In this document: piece after piece, positions 57,201 to 64,000 of the stretch
How positions within the stretch are numbered: the stretch's first letter is position 1
How the letters are laid out: each line of letters opens with the position of its first letter
NCBI RefSeq assembly: GCF_029338515.1
Contig: NZ_CP119988.1
Coordinates: 1,240,001 to 1,304,000, forward strand
Source: Haloglomus litoreum
Lineage (GTDB): Archaea > Halobacteriota > Halobacteria > Halobacteriales > Haloarculaceae
Direction: 5' to 3'
DNA length: 64,000 nucleotides
The notes under the pieces: model-generated
What the model was told of the DNA's origin: nothing
Seen by the model: only the letters and a program-made list of their open reading frames with translations
The model's database searches: none
Position numbers and translations under genes: made by a program

Positions 57201-59836
57201 TCTGGGTCGTCCACGTGCAGCCAAACGTCGGCCTTGAATTCTATATCGAATCCGATAGTGAGATCGGGGCTGGCGGCGGGATGGTCATGATCCACTACAA
57301 TGATCAATATGACACCTCGTCGCCGAACTACGATGTTATCACGTCGACGACCAAGCAGAACCCGTACTTGACGGCTCTGAAGCGGGCGCTCGATGAAGCT
57401 GATCTCGCCGGATATCTCGATGCAAGTACTGTCCTCTCGATGCTGATCGCTGTCGATGGTGAGCTGGCGCTCGACCTCCAGCAAAGCGACGACAAGGGCG
57501 TAATCGAGAAGGCTGGCTTCGTTGGCGGGCTTGCACTTAGCAAACAGCTTCTCGACGAAAATTCGGAGGGCTATACCTGGGTGCCGCTCAGTCTCAATGA
57601 GCTCTCACGCCATGACCGTGCAACCAGAGACGGCACTGACGGCCTATTGCAGTATACCGAGAGCGGTGCTGCGAGTGATGACATCTGCATGGTTGGCGTC
57701 CCAGATAATCTGGACGGCAACTCCATTCAGCTCTGGATCGTCGAGACGAAGGGCGGCACCTCGAGCCTCAAAAAAGGCCGCGAGCAGGTCGAAGGAGCGA
57801 TTTCGGAGCTGCGCTCGATCTTCCATCCCGATATCGATTACAGCGATGCCCAGCTCCTGTACTCTGAATTCGGCAAGACTGTGCTAGATGTCGCCAGAAG
57901 AATGGAGAGTTACGATGTGCTTGAAGAAGCCGAAGCTTCGACCATCGAAAGGAACGAAACAGCCCTAATGGAGGGCGATTTTGCTGTTGAGTTCCTCACG
58001 GATGCGACTGGGCATATCGGCGAGGTCATTCGGGTGCGGTCCGATACACTTGCCTGTGATGTCGATCTTAGCCATGAGGTCCGCACTATCAATGCACCGC
58101 TGAAAACGCTCAACCTGCTTGGGGAGGGGTCGGTAGCGGATGTCTTGCCTGATCTGAATCCGGATCAGCTCAGCCTCGATCTCCCTGCTCCAACAGAAGT
58201 ACAGGAAGGGGAGACAGCAACGCCAAGCACGGACACAGAAGCATCGGCTACCACATCCACCGCTTCTGAGGAGACAGCAGCCCCCCCTTCGACCGACCAT
58301 AGCAGTCATTCGGGTACCAATGAGGCGCCGGACGGATCAATTGAGACAGCTGAGCAGACTGGGGCCCAGGGCATGGCCACTGGCCCATCTGATCCTGCTC
58401 AGAATGGGGGTGGACGAACAACTGACTCCGGATCAAGCAGCCAGGATCAATCGGGTGACCCCGATGAGACGTCCACTTCCGCAGCAGACGATGCGGTAGA
58501 GGCGACATCAGAACCGCCTGATAACGGGAAATCAGGATCCGCTCAGTCGACCGACGAACCCGGAGACAACGTCACGCCAACAGAGGCTTCATCGACAGCT
58601 GACCCGGAGCCCCAGCCAACTTCGGATACGGGCCAGGATGCCTCTTCTACCTCGAGCGAGGAAGCTGAGGTACTCCCGAGGGCCGGCACAGATGCCGACA
58701 GCATCCTGGCCGAGATGGAACAAAGTGAGGAACCGGAAGCAGATATCGACCGGAGCAAACTCGTTCAGGACCTCAAACGCGAGTTCGAGTCACTCGGAGT
58801 CCGGATCCATCCGCCAAACCCATCGAGTATTTCCATCGGACCGCGCAAGATCGGCGTCAACGTCCATCCCAAGGAGGGGCAGACGGTGGAGGGGATCATG
58901 CAGAAGCTCAATTCGCTCAGCGTTCATATCCAGGCTGAAGGTGATATTGTGGGCTCACCCAATCCTTCGAAGGGGGCTGTCCGTCTGGAGATCCCTCATT
59001 CAGAGCCGACGACTGTCTTCCTTCGTGACGGGATTGAGGCACTCCGGTCAGAGCTTGCCGAGCCGGTGACGATACCGCTGGGCGTTGACGTAGACAATCA
59101 GCATCACGCCCTTTCGATGCTCCAGGAGAAACATGCCCTTGTCGGGGGGGCGACGGGGTCCGGGAAGTCGAATTTCTTGAGCACGATCGTCGCCAACTTC
59201 GCAATCACGCACTCACCTGATGACCTCAAAATGAGTATTCTGGACCCCAAAGGGGTTGATTTCGGCCGCTTCGCCGACCTCCCGCATGTGGAGCGGGGCA
59301 CGTATCTCGACACGCCCGACGCCTGCACCGACCATCTGATTGAGCTGCTGAATACAGAACTCCCAGAACGCAAACAGCGGCTCCAAGAGAGTGGGTTTGC
59401 TTCTGTGAGCGAATTGAACGAGTATGCTGAGGAGATGGGCCATGAGCCGATGCCCTATCACGTAATCATCATTGACGAGTATGCCGATCTCATCATGTCT
59501 CTCGATGATAATGACGATGCGTTCGAGGAGGCGGTAACGCGACTCGCGCAGGTCGGTCGTGCCCACGGGTTCGTGATCTTCCTTGCTACGCAGCGACCCT
59601 CTGCCGATATCGTCTCGGGTAAAATCAAGGCCAACTTCCCCTGCCGGATCAGCTTCCGTCTCCCGTCCAACACTGACTCGCGGGTTATCTTGGATGAGCC
59701 AGGTGCTGAAGACTTGCAAGGGGCTGGTGATATGATCGTGCTGACACAAGATGGGAAGCTCCGTCTGCAGGGATATCGTCTCAGTCCGAAAGACGCGATC
59801 GCTATTCGGAAAGCCTACACCGACTCGGAAGAGTAG
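54203..59836 (+). CDS. dptH: DptH-like FtsK-type translocase with nuclease motif
   Basis: 1877 residues from the ATG at 54203, preceded by GGAGGT 8 bases upstream; a GTG at 54182 is less likely. It overlaps the previous gene by 17 bases. The long N-terminal part is not recognised. Near residue 1165-1185, VPDNLDGNSIQLWIVETKGG gives D...E-x-K of a PD-(D/E)XK nuclease. A disordered T/S/E/D-rich linker spans about 1330-1510. The C-terminal third is an FtsK/HerA-like motor: Walker A GATGSGKS (about 1648), Walker B VIIIDEYADL (about 1752), and ATQRPSADI. The two activities, translocation and cutting, fit a restriction complex with the two upstream proteins. Confidence 0.6.
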   Translation: MSGQFETQLAEWLQERLAENPPQAGQKLLAEFHDPATADVFADSLQKLAAAEPREIPGSSATLPTLTVEDGVPLFLARVVPEAPADSPAHVITQGFATRMRNLVSDSAQTDTPFAMLMVLESDATLDTLEASESLFGEEGSLNLTSFRESVLDPETCSSEQGKALLKALNKVLSSDSLYSEDVEVLDTLCEIRLAIDEEDADRLPELIGELPGFIREDYIESDWFDQTTPEEDLTDSAAEFLADNQTHARQLRRAHRTGTDTASKLDSQYEEGFVRGVLDRASWKDTSHTRAAKHEIKRTSRQFRTLEVDAADTRIYSPVDESGVRRAIVAIADDGEVRLTAEFSADLDDVPYEFLDSDGNESDLATLSKRENRLTARLEGLASDRPFYGRLLLYVGNQTTRGTPTHEFDVAVVPSWIFEATKDTPFDVDVEAETLIRHGDEEITLQPPQRLDFDFSEEQTEVTVADGDERSVEFTGYLVINPSAPDTVERVSILVAPPDEIPIRITFLTEVSTADTEEMIFPLMLAGIAEPDRWAGEALQLPESISIDTNRGEIYTPTEEGIRIEEAPLEIIQTEEEIIRSREVQHRVIDSEELQAGRVADGTALEEFPELQRAYARLLEHFDDRNRTPSTDPWDEETKRLVDDVLTAYEASIDEIGDTPDFSDYTSIRGLGTIRSTVSNRIWLTPFHPVMLAYGYRIAAWRDDTLVANGAVGGFRSERFLTRFNPTGLLPYMVSDGADKELLRGLLYEENPLWTVYSPIESPGSVTPQYMERVVRDKLDTFMHSFPLLFELHEGRNFVINLVNMGDLRPVIKGLYEFYKRVEKSRFEPPQILLRIYGGPAEGESLDRFFGDSAQSRLRIQLEQKNDEVVDLLRSNLMYVREGEYSEANHKEAHITLFRGLLTEDAGITELGDLPSGMLLDGLLPRESIDVQSGASGTVYSVGFGGHGDDESLVESVARVANTLEAGRLNNNYLPDHTLKKTIKSAHRADLGKLWDDSLWVVHVQPNVGLEFYIESDSEIGAGGGMVMIHYNDQYDTSSPNYDVITSTTKQNPYLTALKRALDEADLAGYLDASTVLSMLIAVDGELALDLQQSDDKGVIEKAGFVGGLALSKQLLDENSEGYTWVPLSLNELSRHDRATRDGTDGLLQYTESGAASDDICMVGVPDNLDGNSIQLWIVETKGGTSSLKKGREQVEGAISELRSIFHPDIDYSDAQLLYSEFGKTVLDVARRMESYDVLEEAEASTIERNETALMEGDFAVEFLTDATGHIGEVIRVRSDTLACDVDLSHEVRTINAPLKTLNLLGEGSVADVLPDLNPDQLSLDLPAPTEVQEGETATPSTDTEASATTSTASEETAAPPSTDHSSHSGTNEAPDGSIETAEQTGAQGMATGPSDPAQNGGGRTTDSGSSSQDQSGDPDETSTSAADDAVEATSEPPDNGKSGSAQSTDEPGDNVTPTEASSTADPEPQPTSDTGQDASSTSSEEAEVLPRAGTDADSILAEMEQSEEPEADIDRSKLVQDLKREFESLGVRIHPPNPSSISIGPRKIGVNVHPKEGQTVEGIMQKLNSLSVHIQAEGDIVGSPNPSKGAVRLEIPHSEPTTVFLRDGIEALRSELAEPVTIPLGVDVDNQHHALSMLQEKHALVGGATGSGKSNFLSTIVANFAITHSPDDLKMSILDPKGVDFGRFADLPHVERGTYLDTPDACTDHLIELLNTELPERKQRLQESGFASVSELNEYAEEMGHEPMPYHVIIIDEYADLIMSLDDNDDAFEEAVTRLAQVGRAHGFVIFLATQRPSADIVSGKIKANFPCRISFRLPSNTDSRVILDEPGAEDLQGAGDMIVLTQDGKLRLQGYRLSPKDAIAIRKAYTDSEE

Positions 59837-59922
59837 GTCCGCTTCTGATTCCATTACTCGCTTAGACTGTGGCGCGACCCCCACCAGTTGCGCCCGAGAT
59901 GTTACAGCTCCACGGCGATACT

Positions 59923-60120
59923 CCCGATGTGTTCACATCGGGTACTCGTGACCCCTGCAGATTGTGTTCACAATCGGAGGGTGCCGGGCGAAATCGGAGC
60001 GGTGTCGGTCCCGAGGCGAGGCCTAGTTGATAAGCAGATGGGGGTTCGAGTTTCTCGCGAGAATCGCGATGGGTGGGTTACCCCCGGTTGAGCGGTAGTT
60101 TCTAGGAGCCGTGTTCACAA
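59923..60120. repeat. Repeated TGTGTTCACA palindromes
   Basis: CCCGATGTGTTCACATCGGG (59923-59942) and GATTGTGTTCACAATC (59960-59975) share the core TGTGTTCACA and are centred exactly 35 bases apart. A third partial copy, GTGTTCACAA, is at 60111-60120, 10 bases before the ATG of the next gene. They look like operators. The rest of 59837-60130 holds nothing recognisable. Confidence 0.6.
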
Positions 60121-60130
60121 CCCCTTTTGT

Positions 60131-60370
60131 ATGGCACGTGACCGTATCGCGCTCCGTGCGACTGACGACCGAGAGAAGCTGCTCGACCAGGCGAAGGGGG
60201 CGCTCAACTGTGACTCCGACGCGGAGGTGATCGACGCCGCGCTCCGACACGCCGTCCAGTCCGTCGAGAATCTCGAAACTGTCAAGCGCGAGGTCTCGCC
60301 GGCACTCGCCGAGCGCCTGAGTACCGACGAGGTTCGGCTCACTCAGTACCCCCAAGTCCGCGTGGACTAA
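60131..60370 (+). CDS. Small regulator, ribbon-helix-helix-like (DUF7386-like)
   Basis: 79 residues. MARDRIALRATDDREKLLDQ has the short N-terminal strand and following helix, and SDAEVIDAALRHAVQSVENL the second helix, expected of ribbon-helix-helix proteins. Small haloarchaeal proteins of this look regulate plasmid genes. Three TGTTCACA boxes lie just upstream, so autoregulation is likely. Single gene, no partner in operon. Confidence 0.55.
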   Translation: MARDRIALRATDDREKLLDQAKGALNCDSDAEVIDAALRHAVQSVENLETVKREVSPALAERLSTDEVRLTQYPQVRVD

Positions 60371-60618
60371 GCAGACCTCTTCTCGAAAACCAGACCGGAT
60401 CCACGCAGACCGGCCTGAATAGGCAAATTACCCAGGGAATCAAGCGCGAGCAGATTTCCGGTGGAAGCGAGAATCTTGGGTTGAACCTAGGCCCGCATCC
60501 ACTTCTCCGTCCCTATCGATTTATCTAGATACTTGGAAGAGAAGGAACGGGCGTCGCTTTGAGTACACTTGGAGAATTCGGCGGCCGGCTTATTGTGATG
60601 CAACATCGTTGTGTCAAC

Positions 60619-61659
60619 ATGGAGGAATCGTCTGCAGAAATCGATGCCTACCTAGACGAGATTGATGCGTACGAATTCGAGGCGCTTGTAGCCAAAATCT
60701 GGGAAAAAGATGACTGGACGACATCCATAACGAGTGACTCTAACGATCGAGGGATTGACGTAGTCGCCCAGCGCGAAACGCCCACGTCACAGAAAGTCCT
60801 GATTCAAGCGAAGGCATGGAGCGAGGATAACAAGGTGGGTAGCGAAGAGGTCCGAAAGTACGCGACGTTGTATCAACAGGAAGAGGATGTGGACAGCGTC
60901 GTGATTGTAACCACAGGGTGGTTCACCTCGCAAGCGCAGGAGCTGGCGAGTGATTTAGAGGTTCGACTGGTCAACCGCGACGATCTACATCGGTTACTCT
61001 CCGAACTGGATGGGTTCAATGTCGATTCTATGGACACCCCTTCCACTCAGGACACTCTACCCGATTGGCTATCAGTGGATATTCGCGAGCACACGGAAGT
61101 ATACCAGCAGTTGGGGACCACTCGAAATGCGGATAAGGCGATCGACTTCGTCAACAAGATGGCTGAAAAAGAGAATATATCAGCCAGTGTGGGACCGGGG
61201 ATTCCCGAGGCAGAGGGCCATAGGGAGTGCACGAATTGTCGCAGAAATGAGGTCTACGGGTTCGAATTACTGAATGACGAAGGCTGGACGCAAATCAGGA
61301 AGTGCTTCGACTGTCGCCGTGAGTGGTTGCGAGCAAAAAATGAAGGTGTTGATTGGATGGTCCGACAGCCTTCTCCGTTCGATGAAAATCGTTACTCAAT
61401 GGGTTCTGACGGGAACATCGTTGCCCCAATTCAGAATAGCACACTGACCAAGTGTCCGATCTGTGGGGAGACTGATTGTATTTGGTTGAGTGACTCGGCC
61501 GAGAACTATGATTACATCGCCAAATGTGAGACGTGTAGCTCTGTTTGGGAACGGAATTCGAAACTTCTCCGGAAGGACCGCTGGGAGTGCATCGAAAGCG
61601 GAGTCGAAGCCGTGGAAATCGGGACCGTAATTGTGGAGTCAGAATTTCGAGATAGGTAG
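60619..61659 (+). CDS. Mrr-type nuclease with C-terminal zinc ribbons
   Basis: 346 residues from the ATG at 60619, chosen because MEESSAEIDAYLDEIDAYEF aligns with the start of the paralog at 63592; ATG 60598 and TTG 60559 are alternatives. Nuclease core: FEALVAKIWE, DRGIDVVAQRETP (D), KVLIQAKAWSEDNKVGSEEV (Q-A-K), then VVIVTTGWFTS. Residues about 210-330 hold two four-cysteine sites (CTNC...CFDC and CPIC...CETC). Expected to cut modified DNA (type IV restriction), with the zinc ribbons binding DNA. It is followed by a possible gene on the other strand. Confidence 0.7.
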   Translation: MEESSAEIDAYLDEIDAYEFEALVAKIWEKDDWTTSITSDSNDRGIDVVAQRETPTSQKVLIQAKAWSEDNKVGSEEVRKYATLYQQEEDVDSVVIVTTGWFTSQAQELASDLEVRLVNRDDLHRLLSELDGFNVDSMDTPSTQDTLPDWLSVDIREHTEVYQQLGTTRNADKAIDFVNKMAEKENISASVGPGIPEAEGHRECTNCRRNEVYGFELLNDEGWTQIRKCFDCRREWLRAKNEGVDWMVRQPSPFDENRYSMGSDGNIVAPIQNSTLTKCPICGETDCIWLSDSAENYDYIAKCETCSSVWERNSKLLRKDRWECIESGVEAVEIGTVIVESEFRDR

Positions 61660-61858
61660 ATTCGTTGATGCGAATGCGGAGCAGCTCGTCGACGAAGTCG
61701 AGCATGTCGCTGTCGAGCAGCGAAAGCACGGCGCCGAAGGCCAGTGTCGCACAGCAGCGTGGGGAAGGCACCGTCCCGCAGCCCATCGAGAGACTCGTAG
61801 GGCGCGTCCCGCATATCTCGACCTGCTCCGGCTTCAGCCACAGAATGTTCGTATCCAT
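61660..61858 (-). pseudogene. Possible 3'-truncated gene
   Basis: A TATA-like GTTTATATG precedes the ATG at 61858 by about 27 bases; the product begins MDTNILWLKPEQVEICGTRP and continues into a hydrophobic stretch (CATLAFGAVLSLLDSDML). Beyond 61660 the frame runs antisense to the Mrr gene, so the natural 3' end is missing. Weak call. The rest of 61660-61984 shows nothing. Confidence 0.3.
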
Positions 61859-61984
61859 CTGGCCCCGTGGCGTGCTGGGGTGCGGCATATAAACACCACC
61901 GGGCTCCAGGTTCTAGAACGTACGTTTCCCTCACCAGAAACGCACATCCTCAGTGGCCCGGTCAGCGAAGACAGCACAGAGCCG

Positions 61985-62359
61985 CTACTGCGAGCCGTAC
62001 CAGTACTCGTGCCGGTCGTCGGCCGTCGGGTAGACAAGGATGAGCAGCGGCACCGCGACCATCGTCCAGACCGTCGGCGAGAGGGTCGGAATCGGGTAGA
62101 AGGTCATGTAGAGGTAGATGCCCAGCCCCACGAGCGGCGCGAAGACGACCGTGGGGGCGACCGAGCCCAGTCGCGCCACGGTCGGCGAGCCGTCGAGGCC
62201 GTACGTGGCGGTCACGGAGGGCGCCGGCCACTCGATACTGAGCGAGACTGTCTCGGCATATCGCGCGTGGACGACGTAGTGGGCAGCTTCGTGGAGCGCG
62301 TAGGCCCCAGCGCACGCGATAAGATAGGCGACGATGAGGGTGAGGAGGTTCCAGACCAT
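61985..62359 (-). CDS. Small membrane HExxH protein
   Basis: 124 residues: MVWNLLTLIVAYLIACAGAY is a transmembrane segment that runs into LHEAAHYVVHARY, an H-E-x-x-H zinc motif (23-27) at a membrane boundary. Two further hydrophobic segments (VAPTVVFAPLVGLGIYLYMT and VWTMVAVPLLILVYP) follow. This resembles small site-2-type or M50-like membrane proteases, but the second metal-site motif is not evident. Function unproven. Confidence 0.5.
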   Translation of the reverse strand: MVWNLLTLIVAYLIACAGAYALHEAAHYVVHARYAETVSLSIEWPAPSVTATYGLDGSPTVARLGSVAPTVVFAPLVGLGIYLYMTFYPIPTLSPTVWTMVAVPLLILVYPTADDRHEYWYGSQ

Positions 62360-62671
62360 GGATATTCAGGAGGTACGAGGACGCTGCCACAGATTGAACG
62401 CTTCTACCGCGGCGGTTTCGACGCCCGTCCCGAGTGGAGGTCTCGGAAGGCTCCTCACGGACTCCCCAGCGCAGTGGCATGGCGCCGTGTCAGTACCGCG
62501 ACGGCGACAACGCCGAACAGGGCGGCCGCGAGCCGGACGCCGTCGAGACCCTCACAGGCTGACAAAATCGGCGTGGCCGATACAGAGGTTGTAGCCAGCA
62601 GGTGATTAGCCGAACGAACACCACAAGTAGTGGCAGCAACTGTCGGAGACATCAAGACGGGCATTTTGTTG
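62360..62671. other. Intergenic region, weak ORF only
   Basis: A minus-strand frame (62455-62664) could encode a 69-residue protein with one hydrophobic segment, but it has no supporting motif or promoter and is not called as a gene. Nothing else is seen. Confidence 0.3.
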
Positions 62672-63592
62672 TTAGATCCTTTCTCCGATTATGTTTTGGG
62701 CTTTAATCAGAAGTTCGTTAGCAGATATTGATATTATATACAACAGAACCAACCATATCTGATAGGAATGGAACGACCACGATATGAATGAATGGATGCT
62801 AGAAAGTAGAAGGGATATGATAGCAAGCCCCGCCAGAACATCTAAAACATTGTCTTCAGACTCATTAGCCACCTCAATTTCACTTTCTGGACTACCAGCA
62901 GCTTGCCATTCTTCTCCAGCTAGTTCAATTGGCACCCACCGACCATTTCTGAATTTGTATTCATGATTGCATGAACTACATTTCCCAATTCGAGTGTTGC
63001 TGTCCCAGCCGATCTGCCCATCATGACAATGAGAACATGGTTCGTTCGTATCAATTGACCTTTCAGACCAGCTCCGACCGCCACTAGAGCTGGTGCTATT
63101 GTTGTCTGGATTCCAGACACCCTTCTCGGCTGACTCAACTAGTCGTTTGACTTGCTCGCTCGGGACCTTTTCTTCACTACTAGCCAGTTGTGGTTTTAAA
63201 TCGAGATCCGCGTCCAGAATCAAGTCAATAAGTTTTTGACGATTTATTATATCAACATCAAGATCATTAGCCAATTCTTTTGCTGGTGATGTAGCCGTAC
63301 TCGTTGTAACTATTACGACACGGTCTACGTCGTCCTCCTGTTGATACAGTGTTCGGTATTTTCTAACCTGTCCACTATCGATTTTGTTCTCCTCACTATT
63401 TGCCTTGGCTTGTATCAGTACTTTCTCGTCAAATGGTGTATCTCGTCTGGCCACGACATCGATGCCCTTGTCTCTAGATTCCGGCTTTACTGTAGTCTCA
63501 TAGTCCAATTCTTCCCAAAGGTCCCCAATTAAATCCTCAAAAGATGAGGGATCTATTTGATCAAGAAATTTCTCAATCTCACTCCGGTCCAT
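62672..63592 (-). CDS. Mrr-type nuclease with zinc ribbon and membrane tail
   Basis: 306 residues. N-terminal nuclease: FEDLIGDLWEELDYE, DKGIDVVARRDTP, KVLIQAKANSEENKIDSGQV, VVIVTTSTATS, with D...Q-A-K active site as in the paralog at 60619. Residues about 185-210 form a zinc ribbon (CSHCHDG...CSSCNHEY). The last 60 residues hold two hydrophobic helices (VLAGLAIISLLLSSIHSFIS and IWLVLLYIISISANELLI), so the protein is probably anchored to the membrane by its C-terminus. The gene is visibly more AT-rich than its neighbours, which suggests recent transfer. A TATA box lies about 30 bases upstream, with two hairpins beyond it. Confidence 0.7.
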   Translation of the reverse strand: MDRSEIEKFLDQIDPSSFEDLIGDLWEELDYETTVKPESRDKGIDVVARRDTPFDEKVLIQAKANSEENKIDSGQVRKYRTLYQQEDDVDRVVIVTTSTATSPAKELANDLDVDIINRQKLIDLILDADLDLKPQLASSEEKVPSEQVKRLVESAEKGVWNPDNNSTSSSGGRSWSERSIDTNEPCSHCHDGQIGWDSNTRIGKCSSCNHEYKFRNGRWVPIELAGEEWQAAGSPESEIEVANESEDNVLDVLAGLAIISLLLSSIHSFISWSFHSYQIWLVLLYIISISANELLIKAQNIIGERI

Positions 63593-63617
63593 CTGACTAT
63601 TTGTCTATTTTCCCAGG

Positions 63618-63679
63618 TATAAATATATTCTCGGAATTGTCAATGTCGGTTGACATTTCATGCCACAAGATGGCATGAA
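63618..63679 (-). promoter_or_regulatory. TATA box and two hairpins of the Mrr gene
   Basis: TATAAATATA at 63618-63627 is centred about 30 bases from the start (63592). Upstream of it lie TGTCAA-tgtcgg-TTGACA (63638-63655) and TTCATGCCA-caaga-TGGCATGAA (63657-63679), both perfect inverted repeats. They are well placed for an activator or repressor. The rest of 63593-63828 holds no gene. Confidence 0.5.
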
Positions 63680-63828
63680 TACAGAACTTTGGACAATCGC
63701 TTGAACGAACGATATGCGCCCTGTATGCGGCACAGCAGTCAGAACCTATCACCGATTGAGGATTTCGACAGAGCCTCGCACATCCAATTCGAGGGCAATC
63801 GGCAGTGGACGCTGCTCCGACGAGTCGC

Positions 63829-64000
63829 TCACTCTCCCTCACACTCATCTCGGAGGTGCGAACCGAGATCGTCGATGAACTCCTCGCACCGAGGGCATTT
63901 CACCTTCTGTGGCGAGCCTCGCGAGTCGGGGCCTGAATCGCCGGTCGACATCCCGTATTCCTCTTCGAGTACGGTTCGAGCAGCATCGCGCCACGCCGGC
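63829..64000 (-). CDS. Zinc-finger protein, C-terminal part (5' end outside window)
   Basis: The frame is open to the window edge; it also has an internal ATG at 63951 (40 residues). The product ends KVKCPRCEEFIDDLGSHLRDECEGE, a C-x2-C...H-x4-C knuckle of the kind used in haloarchaeal regulators. The residues before the ATG (AWRDAARTVLEEEYG) also look like protein, so the true start may lie beyond 64000. The overlapping ORF 63597-63848 is taken as a shadow. Confidence 0.5.
   Translation of the reverse strand, partial: PAWRDAARTVLEEEYGMSTGDSGPDSRGSPQKVKCPRCEEFIDDLGSHLRDECEGE

Noticed and set aside
63597-63848. 83-residue cysteine-containing ORF
   Set aside because: It overlaps a zinc-finger gene in another frame and runs through the hairpins of the Mrr promoter.
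1-64000. CRISPR array, rRNA or tRNA genes
   Set aside because: No regularly spaced repeats or RNA-gene signatures were noticed by eye; a tool search would be needed to exclude them fully.

Overview
The window reads as haloarchaeal DNA (class Halobacteria). Proteins are strongly acidic, GC is high at third codon positions, and several genes start only about 25-32 bases downstream of a TATA-like box, as expected for leaderless transcripts. It carries Orc1/Cdc6 and family B DNA polymerase genes, small CPxCG zinc-finger proteins and haloarchaeal-type tyrosine recombinases. No rRNA, tRNA, ribosomal protein or central metabolism gene was seen. This is accessory DNA: a plasmid, megaplasmid or large integrative island rich in replication, mobility and defence genes.

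Layout. 0-3.4 kb: tail of a PD-(D/E)XK nuclease, an integrase remnant, a cyclin-fold-like protein, two small coupled genes and a dense cluster of CTAG sites. 3.4-12.2 kb: a replication module on both strands, with a family B polymerase, a conserved small protein, a RecA-fold protein without a P-loop, and two complete orc1/cdc6 genes that share a CTGGAAA motif with an 18-bp inverted repeat between them; then an EVE/PUA-like protein, an RNase H-fold-like protein and a small gene behind repeated operator-like boxes. 12.4-22.1 kb: a hypothetical protein, a 5'-truncated Mrr nuclease, a TRAM-domain protein, and a large restriction-like pair (PLD-SNF2 helicase plus an Eco57I-like methylase broken by one in-frame amber codon). 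22.2-30 kb: an HNH remnant, a phosphoesterase, a three-gene phosphorelay operon (dual-ATPase histidine kinase, receiver protein, unknown protein) and an N6-adenine methylase.

30.4-41.3 kb: a scarred region with two near-identical HNH/zinc-finger cassettes, fragments of an orc1 gene in permuted order, an integrase fragment, a 902-aa membrane-anchored HhH-Mrr nuclease, a Panacea/YwgA-like gene followed by a membrane protein, the intact form of the small zinc-finger operon, and two convergent winged-helix regulators. 41.7-50.3 kb: a compact mobile element. A tyrosine integrase with a C-terminal zinc ribbon is flanked by two trains of overlapping small genes (zinc fingers, a J-domain protein, a Dam-type methylase, a possible sliding-clamp relative, a large HTH protein). 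50.7-59.8 kb: a three-gene operon resembling DptF-DptG-DptH, the restriction half of the phosphorothioate (Dnd) system, with no Dnd modification genes in view. 60.1-64 kb: a small regulator behind palindromic operators, two related Mrr nucleases with zinc ribbons (one with a membrane tail), a membrane HExxH protein and the tail of a zinc-finger protein.

The genes fit an element that replicates through its own Orc1/PolB module, moves by tyrosine recombination and has gathered layered anti-invader systems. The parts most likely to be undescribed are the phosphorelay operon at 23.5-27.7 kb, the membrane-anchored Mrr nucleases and the stand-alone Dpt-like operon. All function assignments come from reading motifs by eye; no database search was run.
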